Below, one piece after another: positions 33,794 through 43,552 of a DNA stretch of 64,000 bases. The stretch covers positions 62,001 through 126,000 of the forward strand of contig NZ_OUNR01000016.1 of NCBI RefSeq assembly GCF_900403705.1, read 5' to 3'. The position numbers were made by a program, and so were the translations under genes. Positions within the stretch are counted from its first letter, which is position 1. Every line of letters begins with the position of its first letter. Source of the DNA: Nitrospira lenta (GTDB lineage: Bacteria > Nitrospirota > Nitrospiria > Nitrospirales > Nitrospiraceae). Below the pieces are notes generated by a model. The model saw nothing but the letters and a program-made list of their open reading frames with translations, had not been told where the DNA came from and did no database searches.

Positions 33794-34660
33794 TCACATG
33801 ACTGCGGTGGTCTGAAGTAAGCGTTGCCACAACAACTGCACAGCGCTCTTAGGAAAATTCGGCTCGGGCCACTGCAAAACTTGCCCAGCCAGCCGCGTCA
33901 ACGCCTGCGCCGCCGGCGAGGCTGGAAACAGCTCCAGCAGTGCCTTTTGTCGCATTACTGCCAGCGGAACATAATCGTCTTGAGGGATATAGCCGACATA
34001 CTCAAGCACAACATGCAGGAACCGATCCGCAGCGGTATCGATTTTCCTAAACACTTCTGCCGCTTCTCGCGGGCTCTTTGCCATGTTGACCAACACTTTG
34101 AAACGACGCTCCCGATATTGCCTGGTCAACACTTTGATGAGGGCATAGGCATCTGTGAGAGAGGTGGGCTCGGGAGACACCACGACAATGGTATCCTGCG
34201 CCGCCGAAGCGAAGAAGGTCACATTCGGAGAAATCCCGGCCCCGGTATCGATAAGGAGCACATCGACGTCGCGCGAGAGGGCTTCGAGTTGTTCCATGAG
34301 CATCATTTGCTGTGATTCGCTCAACGAGGTCAGCTGTGGAACGCCAGAACTGGCAGGCAGCACCCGGATTCCTCCCGGTCCATCGACAATGACATCATCC
34401 AAGCAGTGCGTCCCCGCCAGCACATGTTCGATGGTATGTTCCGGGACTAAGCCCAGCAGCACATCCAAATTGCCCAACCCGAGGTCGGCGTCCAAGACGA
34501 GGACCCGCTTCCCTGCTCGACTGAGAGCCATCGCCATATTGGCGACGATATTCGTTTTGCCAACGCCGCCTTTCCCGCTGGCCACGGCAATGACGCGCGT
34601 CAGCGAGGAGACTCGCTCCGACACATCCCCTGCCATGGATGTCAATGATCCGCTCTGCAT
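33794..34660 (-). CDS. flhG: Flagellar number regulator FlhG (MinD-like ATPase)
   Basis: A 288-residue MinD/ParA ATPase with deviant Walker A GKGGVGKTN, VLDADLGLGNLDVLLG and LLIDTGAGIS. The N-terminal segment before Walker A lacks an obvious DQAxxLR FlhF-activating motif. A C-terminal amphipathic tail (VQLLWQRLL) could bind membrane. FlhG limits flagellar number and antagonises FlhF; the pair usually marks polar flagella. ATG 34660 has a strong GGAGG site. Confidence 0.93.
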   Translation of the reverse strand: MQSGSLTSMAGDVSERVSSLTRVIAVASGKGGVGKTNIVANMAMALSRAGKRVLVLDADLGLGNLDVLLGLVPEHTIEHVLAGTHCLDDVIVDGPGGIRVLPASSGVPQLTSLSESQQMMLMEQLEALSRDVDVLLIDTGAGISPNVTFFASAAQDTIVVVSPEPTSLTDAYALIKVLTRQYRERRFKVLVNMAKSPREAAEVFRKIDTAADRFLHVVLEYVGYIPQDDYVPLAVMRQKALLELFPASPAAQALTRLAGQVLQWPEPNFPKSAVQLLWQRLLQTTAVM

Positions 34661-34671
34661 TGTCTGTCCTC

Positions 34672-36078
34672 CTACCGGGTAACAGTGTTCATGGTGACGG
34701 TGTGCGAGCCGCGTGACGGGGACCGCTCCGCCGATGCGTGCGCATCCACGGACGATCGGAACGGAACCGTATAGCGGCGGCCGATGAGAAGCTCGGCCAG
34801 CCGTTGGGGCGTGGCGACTTCAAGATCCTCTGGAACCCGCTGGCCGGCGCTCCAATAGGACAACGGAATGCCCGACTGGTGACTTAATTCGTAGAGCGCC
34901 CCGAATGAATCCGTTTCATCGAGTTTGCTGAACAACAGGCGCAGCAGCGGGAGCGCATGAATCTGCGCGACCTGGCGTTGTAAATCCTGCTCCCGCGTCG
35001 AGGCCGAGACGACGACGTGCGTTTGCACTTCCGGTTCCGTCTTGAGCAGCTGATGCAGGGTGTGCACCAAGGCCAGATCCCGTTCTGCAAAGCCGGCCGT
35101 ATCGATCAGAATCAAGTCCGCATCGGCATGCTTGTGGACACAGGTGGCAGCCTGTTTGGCCGACATCGCCGATTCGCAGGGAATGCCTAGCACCTCGGCA
35201 TACATCCGCAGTTGTTCGACCGACGCCAGTCGATAGGTGTCCAGCGAGACAATGGCGACGGACTTCTTTTCTTCCAACTGATAATGTGCCGCAAGCTTGG
35301 TGATGGCCGCCGTCTTCCCCGCCCCGTTCGTTCCGATCATCATGGCGATGGTCCGGTCTCCTTGACCCGAGAGCAGCGCACCGCTCACGCGCATGTCTTG
35401 CGCCAGACACTTCGCCAACGCATTCTGGAGGTCGTGCGGCTCCGTCACATTGCGACCGGTCAAGTCCGCGCTCAACGATCGGCCGATCCGGTCGGCGCTC
35501 GATGGGCGCAGGCCTTGCGCCACGAGACTGCGGCACAACGCCGCGATGGCCGGGTCTGCATGTTGACTCAACGATTGTGCGGCTGCCGGCAAGGACGCGC
35601 CGATCTCCCGGCTCAATGTGCGCAATTCTTTACGCAGATCTTGTAAACGGCTCTGCGTGATCTCCGCTGGCCGCGGCGCGACCGGGCGTGTGTGTCGAGG
35701 GGCCGGTGAGGGCGCCACAGGCTGTTTTATGCCATACACTTGAGAAAGCGGCGCCGGGTTCGCCAACATTCCCTGTAAGGTGTCATGAAATACTTCCGGG
35801 CCGACCGGCGGCGGCGTTGTACTGGCAGCAGCTGGCGCGGGTCGAGCTTTGCGGGTCTCGCTCGGGGCTGAGGTGTCACGTGCCGGCTTGATAGGCGGCA
35901 ACGGATCATATTCGGCAGCGGCCATGACCTCCAACACCGGCTTATTGAAGTAACTCATCAGCCGTCCGCCTTGATGCACTTCCTTCGACGAAAGGATGAC
36001 TGCGTCCGGACCCAGCTCTTCTTTGATGGCTCGAATCGCATCCTGCATGGTCAAGGCATGAAATGTTTTGACTTTCAT
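34672..36078 (-). CDS. flhF: Flagellar placement GTPase FlhF
   Basis: A 468-residue SRP-type GTPase. The N-terminal B domain starts MKVKTFHALTMQDAIRAIKE and is followed by a Pro/Ala-rich linker. The NG domain has GTNGAGKTAAITKLAAHY (P-loop ~250), SLDTYRLASVEQL, LILIDTAGF and FSKLDET. It sets the site of flagellar assembly, usually a pole. It lies between flhA and flhG, the conserved order. Confidence 0.95.
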   Translation of the reverse strand: MKVKTFHALTMQDAIRAIKEELGPDAVILSSKEVHQGGRLMSYFNKPVLEVMAAAEYDPLPPIKPARDTSAPSETRKARPAPAAASTTPPPVGPEVFHDTLQGMLANPAPLSQVYGIKQPVAPSPAPRHTRPVAPRPAEITQSRLQDLRKELRTLSREIGASLPAAAQSLSQHADPAIAALCRSLVAQGLRPSSADRIGRSLSADLTGRNVTEPHDLQNALAKCLAQDMRVSGALLSGQGDRTIAMMIGTNGAGKTAAITKLAAHYQLEEKKSVAIVSLDTYRLASVEQLRMYAEVLGIPCESAMSAKQAATCVHKHADADLILIDTAGFAERDLALVHTLHQLLKTEPEVQTHVVVSASTREQDLQRQVAQIHALPLLRLLFSKLDETDSFGALYELSHQSGIPLSYWSAGQRVPEDLEVATPQRLAELLIGRRYTVPFRSSVDAHASAERSPSRGSHTVTMNTVTR

Positions 36079-36086
36079 TGGTCACC

Positions 36087-38189
36087 TCACGACGGTTGCG
36101 GCAGTTCTGAATCCAGCCGGATGGTATCGAGCGACTGCAATCGCACCATGGCATCGATTTCATTCAGGCCAATCACCGGGACAGAATGCAAAAGCCGGTC
36201 CGTCAGCCGGCGGAGGTGTCGGCGCACAGCCGGAGAGCAGAGCAGAATCGGCTGTTGACCGCGCGCAGCCACGCGTTCCGCCGATTGCTTGAGCGCCGTC
36301 AGGAGCTTGTGCGACAACGCGGGATCCAGATTCAGCATCGCCCCCTGCGGCAATGTTGACGCTTGCTCCGCCAATGTTCGATCGAGGCGCGGATCCAGAG
36401 TAATAACCGGGAGCGAACCGTCCGGTGCCTGGTACTGCTTGGTAATGGTCCTGGCGAGCGACTGCCGGGCCATCTCCGTCAAGAGTTCGGCATCCTTGGT
36501 CGTCATGGCGTGATCGGCGATGGCTTCCAGGATGGAGCGAATATCCCGGATGGGAATGCCCTCTTTCAGGAGATTGCCCAAAATCCTGACGACCGTGCCC
36601 AGCGACACCATGGTCGGCACGAGTTCTTCCACCAGCTTGGGGTGCGTTTTCCCCACTTCGTCGAGCAAGGCTTGGGCTTCCTGCCGGCCCAACAATTCAT
36701 GGCCGTGGCGTTTGATGATCTCAGAGAGATGCGTCGTAATAGCCGAGCTGGCATCGACGACGGTATAACCGGCCATCTGCGCCTGCTCACGTTGATCCTC
36801 AGCGACCCACAACGCCGGCAACCCGAAAGCCGGCTCTTTGGTGGGAATGCCCTGGACCATCCCGCGCTGCGCTGTGCCGGGATCGATCGCCAGCACATGA
36901 CCCGGGAGCACTTCGGCCTTGGCAACCTCGACCCCCTTCAGCATGATCGCGTATTCATTTGGGCGCAGTTGCAGATTGTCCCGGATATGAATGGGAGGCA
37001 CGACAAACCCCATGGATTCGGCAAACTGTCTCCGCAAGCCCTTGATACGATCCAGGAGCGCATTGCCCTGTGTGCCTTCTACGAGATTGATCAAGCCATA
37101 TCCCACTTGCACCTCCATCAAATCGAGCGGAGCAATGTGGGCGACCGGCTCGTCGACTTTGGCAGTCACCGGCGGAGGAGTCAGAGTTTCAGGCGCCTGT
37201 TCCCGTTGATAGAGGTGGTAGGCAATCCAGCACACGCCGCCTCCCAGCACGAGGAAGGCCAGATGCGGTAAGCCCGGCACCAAGCCGAGGGCCAGCAAGA
37301 TGCCGCCCGCCGTTCCCACGGCGCGGTGTGAATTGAGGAGTTGCTGCGTCATCTCCGCGCCCAGGTCGTTTTCTGACGCGGCGCGCGTCACAATCATACC
37401 GGTGGCGGTCGAGACGATCAGCGCAGGAATTTGGGCGACCAGGCCTTCACCCACGGTCAGGAGCGTATAGGTTTGCGCCGCCAGGCCTGGGCTCATGCCC
37501 TGCTGCAGAATGCCGATGGTCAGGCCTCCGACGATATTCACCACCACGATGATGACCGCCGCCACCGCGTCCCCGCGCACAAATTTGCTGGCACCGTCCA
37601 TGGCGCCGTAAAAGTCCGCTTCTTCCGCGATATCCTTCCGGCGCCGCCGGGCTTCATCTTCCTTAATGAGACCTGCGTTCAGATCGGCATCGATCGCCAT
37701 CTGCTTACCCGGCATCGCATCCAAGGTGAAGCGGGCAGCGACTTCAGCCACGCGGCCGGCGCCCTTCGTGACCACGACGAAATTGATAATGACGAGAATC
37801 GCGAACACCACGAGACCGACGGTGTAGTTCCCGCCGACGACAAAATTCCCGAACGTTCGGATGACTTCCCCTGCCGCCGCCGGGCCTTCATTCCCATGCA
37901 ACAGAATCAGGCGGGTCGATGCAATGTTTAGAGACAACCGAAGCAGCGTGACCATCAGGAGAATCGATGGAAAGACCGAAAAGTCCATCGGCCGGCGCAC
38001 TTGCAATCCCACCAGCAAAATAATGATGGAAATCGTGATGTCGAAACTGAGCAAGAGATCCAAGAGAAAGCGCGGGAGCGGCAGCAGCATGACCATGAGC
38101 ACGCCAACCACACCCACGGACATGACAATGTCCGGATGCTTCAGTAGCGGAGGATGTTCGATCGGAGGCACGGTCGTCGTGGATGCCAT
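36087..38189 (-). CDS. flhA: Flagellar export gate protein FlhA
   Basis: A 700-residue FlhA with about eight membrane helices in the first ~330 residues. The conserved FHIPEP-type loop reads GAGRVAEVAARFTLDAMPGK, then IDADLNAGLI and EADFYGAMDGASKFVRGDA. The cytosolic C-terminal domain (~350-700) holds the platform for export chaperones. Length matches the family (~690). It forms the nonameric export gate and channels proton flow. Confidence 0.97.
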   Translation of the reverse strand: MASTTTVPPIEHPPLLKHPDIVMSVGVVGVLMVMLLPLPRFLLDLLLSFDITISIIILLVGLQVRRPMDFSVFPSILLMVTLLRLSLNIASTRLILLHGNEGPAAAGEVIRTFGNFVVGGNYTVGLVVFAILVIINFVVVTKGAGRVAEVAARFTLDAMPGKQMAIDADLNAGLIKEDEARRRRKDIAEEADFYGAMDGASKFVRGDAVAAVIIVVVNIVGGLTIGILQQGMSPGLAAQTYTLLTVGEGLVAQIPALIVSTATGMIVTRAASENDLGAEMTQQLLNSHRAVGTAGGILLALGLVPGLPHLAFLVLGGGVCWIAYHLYQREQAPETLTPPPVTAKVDEPVAHIAPLDLMEVQVGYGLINLVEGTQGNALLDRIKGLRRQFAESMGFVVPPIHIRDNLQLRPNEYAIMLKGVEVAKAEVLPGHVLAIDPGTAQRGMVQGIPTKEPAFGLPALWVAEDQREQAQMAGYTVVDASSAITTHLSEIIKRHGHELLGRQEAQALLDEVGKTHPKLVEELVPTMVSLGTVVRILGNLLKEGIPIRDIRSILEAIADHAMTTKDAELLTEMARQSLARTITKQYQAPDGSLPVITLDPRLDRTLAEQASTLPQGAMLNLDPALSHKLLTALKQSAERVAARGQQPILLCSPAVRRHLRRLTDRLLHSVPVIGLNEIDAMVRLQSLDTIRLDSELPQPS

Positions 38190-38204
38190 GTAATAGAGCC
38201 CTTC

Positions 38205-39299
38205 TTATAACTGTCCGGGGTTCACACCCCTGGCCCGGTACACAAAGGCCAGGATTTCAGCCACAGCGCGATACAGATTCGACGGAATTTCTTTTCCGAT
38301 ATCGACCAACCGGTACAGCGTGCGAGCGACCAATTTATTCTCGACCACCGCCACGCCATGATGGCGAGCCAGCTCACGGATACGCTCCGCAACAAATCCG
38401 GCGCCCTTGGCGACCACGAACGGGGCGGCCTTCTGATTCGAGTCATATTTCAGCGCCACCGCCAAGTGCGTGGGGTTGGTGACCACGACATCGGCGGTCT
38501 TCACCGCCGCCATCATGCGTTTCTTGGCGAGATCGCGCTGCGCGGAGCGGATACGGCCACGAACCAACGGATCGCCTTCCGCTGCCTTGTGCTCTTCCTT
38601 CACCTCTTCTTTGGTCATACGCAGATCGCGAGACCACTCAAACCGTTGATACATGTAGTCCACGGCCGCGAGAACCGCCAATGCGCCGACCACGCCCATC
38701 GCCACTTTCAGCGTGAGATGCCCGGCCATTTCGACCGAAGCCGGCAGGTCGTAATCCATGAGTCCGGGCACCATGAGCAGATCGTGACGCGCGGTAAACA
38801 GTCCGACCGCCATAATGATCGCGATCTTCACAAGGCCTTTGGCGAGTTCCATGACGGATCGGGTGGAGAACAGTTGTGCCAAACCCTTGGCCGGATTGAG
38901 CTTGTTGAAATTGGGTTGGAGCGCGTTCGGTCTCCACAGGAATCCTGTTTGCGCCAGTGAGGCGCCGGTCCCCATGAACAGAATGACCGCGAGAACGGGA
39001 AGAATCAGAACCATCGTCGTGACACTGATTTGCACGACAATGGTGTGGATATGTTCCACTGTCAGCGCTTTCCAAAACGTTTCGTCAAAGGATAAGGACA
39101 GCCCGCGCCGCGTGACGTCGGTCAACTGCCGCAGGCCGATCGGCACCCCGATGGCTAAAAAGCCGACTCCGCCGATCAGGACTGCCGCGGTGCTGACATC
39201 CCGGCTGATCGCGACCTGTCCGTCGCGCCGCGCCTCAGATTTGCGCTTTTCAGTCGCTTCCTCTGTCCGACTGCTTTTATCTGATTCTGAGTCAGCCAC
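38205..39299 (-). CDS. flhB: Flagellar export switch protein FlhB
   Basis: 364 residues from a GTG start at 39299, preceded by GAGGAG. Four membrane segments (e.g. LIGGVGFLAIGVPIG) are followed by the cytosolic domain with the self-cleaving NPTH motif (VVTNPTHLAVALKYD). Cleavage between Asn and Pro switches export from rod/hook to filament substrates. The start lies inside the end of fliR (8-bp overlap). Confidence 0.97.
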   Translation of the reverse strand: MADSESDKSSRTEEATEKRKSEARRDGQVAISRDVSTAAVLIGGVGFLAIGVPIGLRQLTDVTRRGLSLSFDETFWKALTVEHIHTIVVQISVTTMVLILPVLAVILFMGTGASLAQTGFLWRPNALQPNFNKLNPAKGLAQLFSTRSVMELAKGLVKIAIIMAVGLFTARHDLLMVPGLMDYDLPASVEMAGHLTLKVAMGVVGALAVLAAVDYMYQRFEWSRDLRMTKEEVKEEHKAAEGDPLVRGRIRSAQRDLAKKRMMAAVKTADVVVTNPTHLAVALKYDSNQKAAPFVVAKGAGFVAERIRELARHHGVAVVENKLVARTLYRLVDIGKEIPSNLYRAVAEILAFVYRARGVNPGQL

Positions 39300-40080
39300 G
39301 TCCGAGACTCCTCAGTAAGGCTTCGATCGTGAGTTGGAGTTGTTCGAACTCCGACCCGATCAACGACACGGTAAACGGCATGCCGATACTCAGCACGAGC
39401 AACCCGCCCGCAATCGTAATGGGAAAGCTTAAGACAAAGACCTGCACTTGCGGGACGGCGCGGCCGAGCAAGGCCATGAGCACGTTGATGAGCAAAATGG
39501 CAATCAGCACCGGCGCGGACAGTTTCAGACCGATCGTAAACATCCGCTGCGAGAGCAGAAGAATTTCTTCGCCCAGGTGCGAAGACAAATGGGCGCCGAA
39601 TGCGGGAATCGCCTCATAGCTGTGAATGATGGTCGCCATGGCGAACAGATGGGCATTCAATGAGAGAAAGATCAACGAGGCCAGCATGGTAAAGAACTGG
39701 GCGAGCATCGGCGTTTGTTGCGATGTCGTGGGGTCGAACAGGTGGACCGCACCGAAGCCCATTTGAATTCCCAATAGCTCGCCGGCGACTTCCAACGCGC
39801 CGAACAGCAGGCGAACTGCCAAGCCGATTGTGACTCCAATCATCATCTCGCTGAGCATGCCGCCCACCAAGATCATGGGATCCAGTGAAATGGCGGGCAT
39901 CGGAATCGATGAAGCCAGCATCAGGCTCAACGTCAGCACTAATCCAAGCTTGACCTTGACGGGAATCGTCCGTCCGCTGAAGACCGGCAGCGCGGCCAGC
40001 AATCCCCCGATGCGGGACACCAGGACAAGAAACGCCTGGAACTGGGGAAGAAGAATGTGAATCGTCTGCGTCAGTCCCAT
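39292..40080 (-). CDS. fliR: Flagellar export gate protein FliR
   Basis: A 262-residue, largely hydrophobic protein of normal FliR length with about six membrane segments. Typical stretches are LVSRIGGLLAALPVFSG, FGAVHLFDPTTSQQTPMLAQF and PVLIAILLINVLMALLGRAVPQ. With FliP and FliQ it forms the helical export gate core. It begins 6 bp after fliQ. Confidence 0.96.
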   Translation of the reverse strand: MGLTQTIHILLPQFQAFLVLVSRIGGLLAALPVFSGRTIPVKVKLGLVLTLSLMLASSIPMPAISLDPMILVGGMLSEMMIGVTIGLAVRLLFGALEVAGELLGIQMGFGAVHLFDPTTSQQTPMLAQFFTMLASLIFLSLNAHLFAMATIIHSYEAIPAFGAHLSSHLGEEILLLSQRMFTIGLKLSAPVLIAILLINVLMALLGRAVPQVQVFVLSFPITIAGGLLVLSIGMPFTVSLIGSEFEQLQLTIEALLRSLGRG

Positions 40081-40086
40081 GCCGTC

Positions 40087-40356
40087 CTAGCGAATGTAGT
40101 CAGGAATATTGGTCAGAAGATTCGTCATGAAGCTGGTCATGATGCCCAGCATCCAGGGCAAGAACACGAGAATCGCGCCGAAGAGCGTTAAGACCTTGGG
40201 CACAAAGCTCAAGGTCGGCTCATTCAATTGCGTCATGGCTTGAAACGCGCTCACGACCAAACCGACCAACAGACTCAACCCTAAGATAGGAGCCGAGACC
40301 AGAAGAGTCGTTTCCAGTGCTTGCCGGCCAAGTTCAGTGACCATTTCTGGTGTCAT
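40087..40356 (-). CDS. fliQ: Flagellar export gate protein FliQ
   Basis: An 89-residue FliQ of normal length with two membrane helices (LLVSAPILGLSLLVGLVVSAFQA and LFGAILVFLPWMLGIMTSF, each read in part). The family motif QLNEPTLSFVPK joins them. No strong ribosome site is visible, so translation may depend on coupling to fliP 4 bp upstream. Confidence 0.96.
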   Translation of the reverse strand: MTPEMVTELGRQALETTLLVSAPILGLSLLVGLVVSAFQAMTQLNEPTLSFVPKVLTLFGAILVFLPWMLGIMTSFMTNLLTNIPDYIR

Positions 40357-40360
40357 AGAA

Positions 40361-41137
40361 TTACTGAAAGCTCCTTACCATGGAGCCGACGACGAGATAC
40401 CATCCGTCGGCCAAGACAAATAGAATGAGTTTGAACGGCAATGAAATGACCGCCGGCGGCAAGAGCATCATACCCATCGACATCAGAATGCTGGCCACGA
40501 CCATGTCCACAATCAGAAACGGGATATAGATCAAGAACCCGATCTGAAAGGAGATGCGCAGCTCACTCAGAATAAAAGCCGGGATCACCACATGAGTCGG
40601 CACATCGGCGATCTTTTCCGGTTTAGGAATCTTGCTGAGCGTGATGAAGAGCTCGAGGTCTTTGTCCCGGAGCTGGCGCAACATGAATCCCCTGACCGGC
40701 TCGATGCCCTTCTTCCAGGCCTCTTCATAGGACAGCTGTTCGGCCAGGAGCGGTTGCAGCGCTTCGCCGTAGACTTGCTGTCCGACGGGAGCCATGATGA
40801 ACATCGTGAGAAACAAGGCGAGCGCCAGCAACACTTGATTCGGCGGAACCGATTGCGTACCGAGTGCTTGGCGGAGAAACGAGAGGACGATCACAATCCG
40901 CGTAAACGACGTCACCATGATGAAGAGCGCCGGCGCCAGCGAGAGGACCGTCAAGAGAATCAGAATCTGAATGACGACGGCGGTCTGCTTCGGCGAATCC
41001 GATCCCAGATCGATGCTCACCGACGGGCCGGCGGCCCACACTTGATCCGGCGTCGCCATCTCCAGGCCGAGAAGGAGCAGGATCCCCAGCAGCACGAATC
41101 TCGTCCAGGGCAGCACCTTGCGCGTCAGGCTATACAT
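40361..41137 (-). CDS. fliP: Flagellar export gate protein FliP
   Basis: 258 residues from ATG 41137, which has an AAGGCGG-type site. A longer frame to 41179 lies inside fliO and is less likely. A cleavable signal sequence is predicted (LGILLLLGLEMATPDQVWA). Core motifs are SLAPALFIMVTSFTRIVIVLSF and MGMMLLPPAVISLPFK. Pentameric FliP forms the entry of the export gate. The start overlaps the end of fliO by 8 bp. Confidence 0.95.
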   Translation of the reverse strand: MYSLTRKVLPWTRFVLLGILLLLGLEMATPDQVWAAGPSVSIDLGSDSPKQTAVVIQILILLTVLSLAPALFIMVTSFTRIVIVLSFLRQALGTQSVPPNQVLLALALFLTMFIMAPVGQQVYGEALQPLLAEQLSYEEAWKKGIEPVRGFMLRQLRDKDLELFITLSKIPKPEKIADVPTHVVIPAFILSELRISFQIGFLIYIPFLIVDMVVASILMSMGMMLLPPAVISLPFKLILFVLADGWYLVVGSMVRSFQ

Positions 41138-41537
41138 GCGGTCCGCCTTGCTTCCCCTGCCCCAAGGCGTTGGTGACATCCTGCCACCATTGAGCCGACA
41201 GCAAGTTGCGAGGGGATAGTCCGTTGGGAATACCGGTCTGACCGGAAGATGTTACGAGGGTCGCCAACTGTTCCGTGGCTTCAATACGACCGAGGGGAAT
41301 CAGCGTCTCTGCCGTCACCCCGACGGCAAAGTATTGACCGGCAATGGCAACCAGGGCGATCGATTGCCGTGGAGCGAGGTAACTGTTCGCCACGACTTGA
41401 ATGAGCGGCGTGCCGCCCGACAGGCCCATGCGTTGCGCGAACACGCGACGCGCGACCCAGGCCACGGCTCCCATCAGAAGGAGGACCGCCCCTAGCGCCA
41501 AGAGTGTCCGGCCCATGCTTTCCCACACGTCAACCAC
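41130..41537 (-). CDS. fliO: Flagellar biosynthesis protein FliO
   Basis: A 135-residue protein with one N-terminal membrane helix (LLALGAVLLLMGAVAWVARR) and a small cytosolic FliO domain (VVANSYLAPRQSIALVAIAGQYFAVGVT). It stabilises FliP oligomers during gate assembly. Position between fliN and fliP supports the call. Confidence 0.9.
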   Translation of the reverse strand: MVDVWESMGRTLLALGAVLLLMGAVAWVARRVFAQRMGLSGGTPLIQVVANSYLAPRQSIALVAIAGQYFAVGVTAETLIPLGRIEATEQLATLVTSSGQTGIPNGLSPRNLLSAQWWQDVTNALGQGKQGGPHV

Positions 41538-41556
41538 AGTGTCGCTCCTCTATCGC

Positions 41557-41925
41557 TTAGGCCAGTTGCTTGACACGTTCCGCCGCGCTCACCACATCGG
41601 TGAGCCTGATCCCGAACTTTTCGTTCACGACGACCACTTCGCCCTTGGCCACCAGCTTATTGTTCACCATGACTTCCATCGGTTCGCCGGCCAATTTATC
41701 GAGCTCGATGACCGAGCCTTGCGCGAGCTGCAAGAGGTCTCGAATCGCCATTTTCGTCGACCCGACGTAGATGGATACCTTCATCGGAATATCGAGAATG
41801 AAGTCGATATTCTTCGGCTGTTCCGCGACCGCCGTATTCGTTACCGGCGGAAACGAGGCCGGCGCCGCGGCGGCAGCCTCTTGCGTCGTCGTGTCGGCAG
41901 CTTGATTCACATCGTCGTCAGCCAT
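41557..41925 (-). CDS. fliN: Flagellar motor switch protein FliN
   Basis: A 122-residue FliN. An Ala/Pro-rich N-terminus is followed by the SpoA domain (LDIPMKVSIYVGSTKMAIRD, QGSVIELDKLAGEPMEVMVN, VAKGEVVVVNEKFGIRLTD). It forms the base of the C-ring and binds the FliH-FliI export ATPase. ATG 41925 has a GGGAG site. Confidence 0.96.
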   Translation of the reverse strand: MADDDVNQAADTTTQEAAAAAPASFPPVTNTAVAEQPKNIDFILDIPMKVSIYVGSTKMAIRDLLQLAQGSVIELDKLAGEPMEVMVNNKLVAKGEVVVVNEKFGIRLTDVVSAAERVKQLA

Positions 41926-41949
41926 ACGGTCGTCTCCCCTCCCTGCGAG

Positions 41950-42930
41950 TTACGCCAGCACTTTCGTGACACGACAGGCGTGATTGCCTTTAAATACCCC
42001 GGGGCTTCCCAAAAACTTGAGATAGTCCTCGACATAGCATTCCAGCGGATCGCCGGGGCGCTGATCCAGCATCACCACGTCGCCGGGCGCAAAGTTCAGC
42101 ACGTCCTGGACAGTGACGGTGGTGGAACCCAATTTCACCGCGATCGGCAACTCGCACTCATGAATCAGATCGCGGAACTTGCTGTTCCAGGACCCATCCT
42201 GTTCCAGCTGATCCGACACCAGTCCTGAGTAGAGCTTTTCCTTGATGGGTTCCAGCATCGAATAGGGATACACCACGAACAGATCCCGGGTGGTCTCCCC
42301 GATGATGACTTGCAGCGTCACTACAATGACGACCTCTGAAGCCGTCACTACCATGGCAAATTGGGGATTACTCTCGGAGCGCACATAATCCACCTTCACC
42401 GGCATAATCGCCTGCCAGGCCTTTTCCAAATCCGCGAGCGCCAACATGAGCAGCTTCTTGATCATGCGGAGTTGTACGGCGGTAAAGTCTCGCCCTTCGG
42501 GCTTCACATGCGTTTGTCCCTTCCCGCCGAAAAAATAGTCGACCAGCAGATACACGAGAAAGGCATCCATCACGAAGAGCCCGCTGCCTCGCAGAGGAGC
42601 CATGTGAAACACATTGAGCGAGGACGGCATGGGAATCTTTTTCAGAAACTCGCCGAATTTGATGACCTGTGTTCCGACCACGACAAATTCGATCGCTTCG
42701 CGGAGCACGCCGGTCCAGGCGACGGCTTGGCGCCGGACAAACCGATCGTTGATCATCTCCAGGGTCGGCATGCGTCCCCGGATAATCCGCTCCTGATTGA
42801 GGAGATCGTACCCCTTCACGCCGGTCGTCGCTTCCGCCGCCGTCTCGGCCGCCGGCGCGGTTTCGACTTCACCGGAGACCACGCCGTTCAACAGCGCATC
42901 GATCTCATCTTGTGAAAGAATCTTTTCCAT
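41950..42930 (-). CDS. fliM: Flagellar motor switch protein FliM
   Basis: A 326-residue FliM. The N-terminal CheY-binding peptide is kept (LSQDEIDALLNGV). The CheC-like middle has GSGLFVMDAFLVYLLVDYFFGG and the C-terminal SpoA domain has VQDVLNFAPGDVVMLDQRPGD. It receives CheY-P and sets rotation direction, so a chemotaxis system is expected elsewhere in the genome. Confidence 0.97.
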   Translation of the reverse strand: MEKILSQDEIDALLNGVVSGEVETAPAAETAAEATTGVKGYDLLNQERIIRGRMPTLEMINDRFVRRQAVAWTGVLREAIEFVVVGTQVIKFGEFLKKIPMPSSLNVFHMAPLRGSGLFVMDAFLVYLLVDYFFGGKGQTHVKPEGRDFTAVQLRMIKKLLMLALADLEKAWQAIMPVKVDYVRSESNPQFAMVVTASEVVIVVTLQVIIGETTRDLFVVYPYSMLEPIKEKLYSGLVSDQLEQDGSWNSKFRDLIHECELPIAVKLGSTTVTVQDVLNFAPGDVVMLDQRPGDPLECYVEDYLKFLGSPGVFKGNHACRVTKVLA

Positions 42931-42940
42931 AGCCGTCTGT

Positions 42941-43489
42941 CTACTGAACCACGAAGTCCGTAAAGTAGGCGGTCTTCACCCCCGGCTTGGGCAGCAGGCC
43001 GTTGACTCGTTGCGTAATCTCATCTCGAAGTTGAAATTTGCCCTGCGGACTTCGAATCATGGCCGAGTCTTTGCTTGAGAGCAGCACCAGAATGGTGTCG
43101 CGCAATTGAGGAATACGGCCTGACAGATTCGCCGAGACCCCTTCATTCTCCACCTCTAACTTAATGGTCAGTTTGAGATAGCGAATGTCCGGCGCGTCGG
43201 CCAGATTGACAATGAACGGATCCAGATCGAACACCACGCCGGGGCTTGCTTTCCCTGCGGCTTCGCCATGCCCTTCGGATTTTGCCGACGCCTCCGTCTT
43301 ATGCTCATCCGCCGCCTCTCCCCCACCGTGGCTCTGGCCCCCCATGAATTTCACGATGACAAAGGCGCCACCAAGTCCGGCGACGAGCGCCGCGGCGACG
43401 ACAATAATAAGAAGCTTAATGGGAAGCGCCGGTGCCGGCGCTGCGGGCTTGTCTGCTTCAGGGGTTGCTGCTGCTGCTTCATCTGACAT
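42941..43489 (-). CDS. fliL: Flagellar basal-body protein FliL
   Basis: A 182-residue FliL with one membrane helix (LLIIVVAAALVAGLGGAFVIV), a His/Gly/Glu-rich linker, and the periplasmic domain (FDLDPFIVNLADAPDIRYLKLTIKLE, ending LPKPGVKTAYFTDFVVQ). It surrounds stators and helps torque. First gene of the long export operon; GGAGG ribosome site before ATG 43489. Confidence 0.95.
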   Translation of the reverse strand: MSDEAAAATPEADKPAAPAPALPIKLLIIVVAAALVAGLGGAFVIVKFMGGQSHGGGEAADEHKTEASAKSEGHGEAAGKASPGVVFDLDPFIVNLADAPDIRYLKLTIKLEVENEGVSANLSGRIPQLRDTILVLLSSKDSAMIRSPQGKFQLRDEITQRVNGLLPKPGVKTAYFTDFVVQ

Positions 43490-43536
43490 GGAGACCTCCT
43501 CAATTCACATGCGCAATTGCCGTCACCGGTGGTTTG

Positions 43537-43552
43537 TGCAATGGATATGCCA
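43537..43552 (-). promoter_or_regulatory. Sigma-54 promoter of fliLMNOPQR-flhBA-flhFG-fliA
   Basis: Minus-strand TGGCAT-N5-TTGCA, an excellent -24/-12 match, 48 bp before fliL. The remaining gap to flgE (43553-43753) shows no gene. Confidence 0.8.
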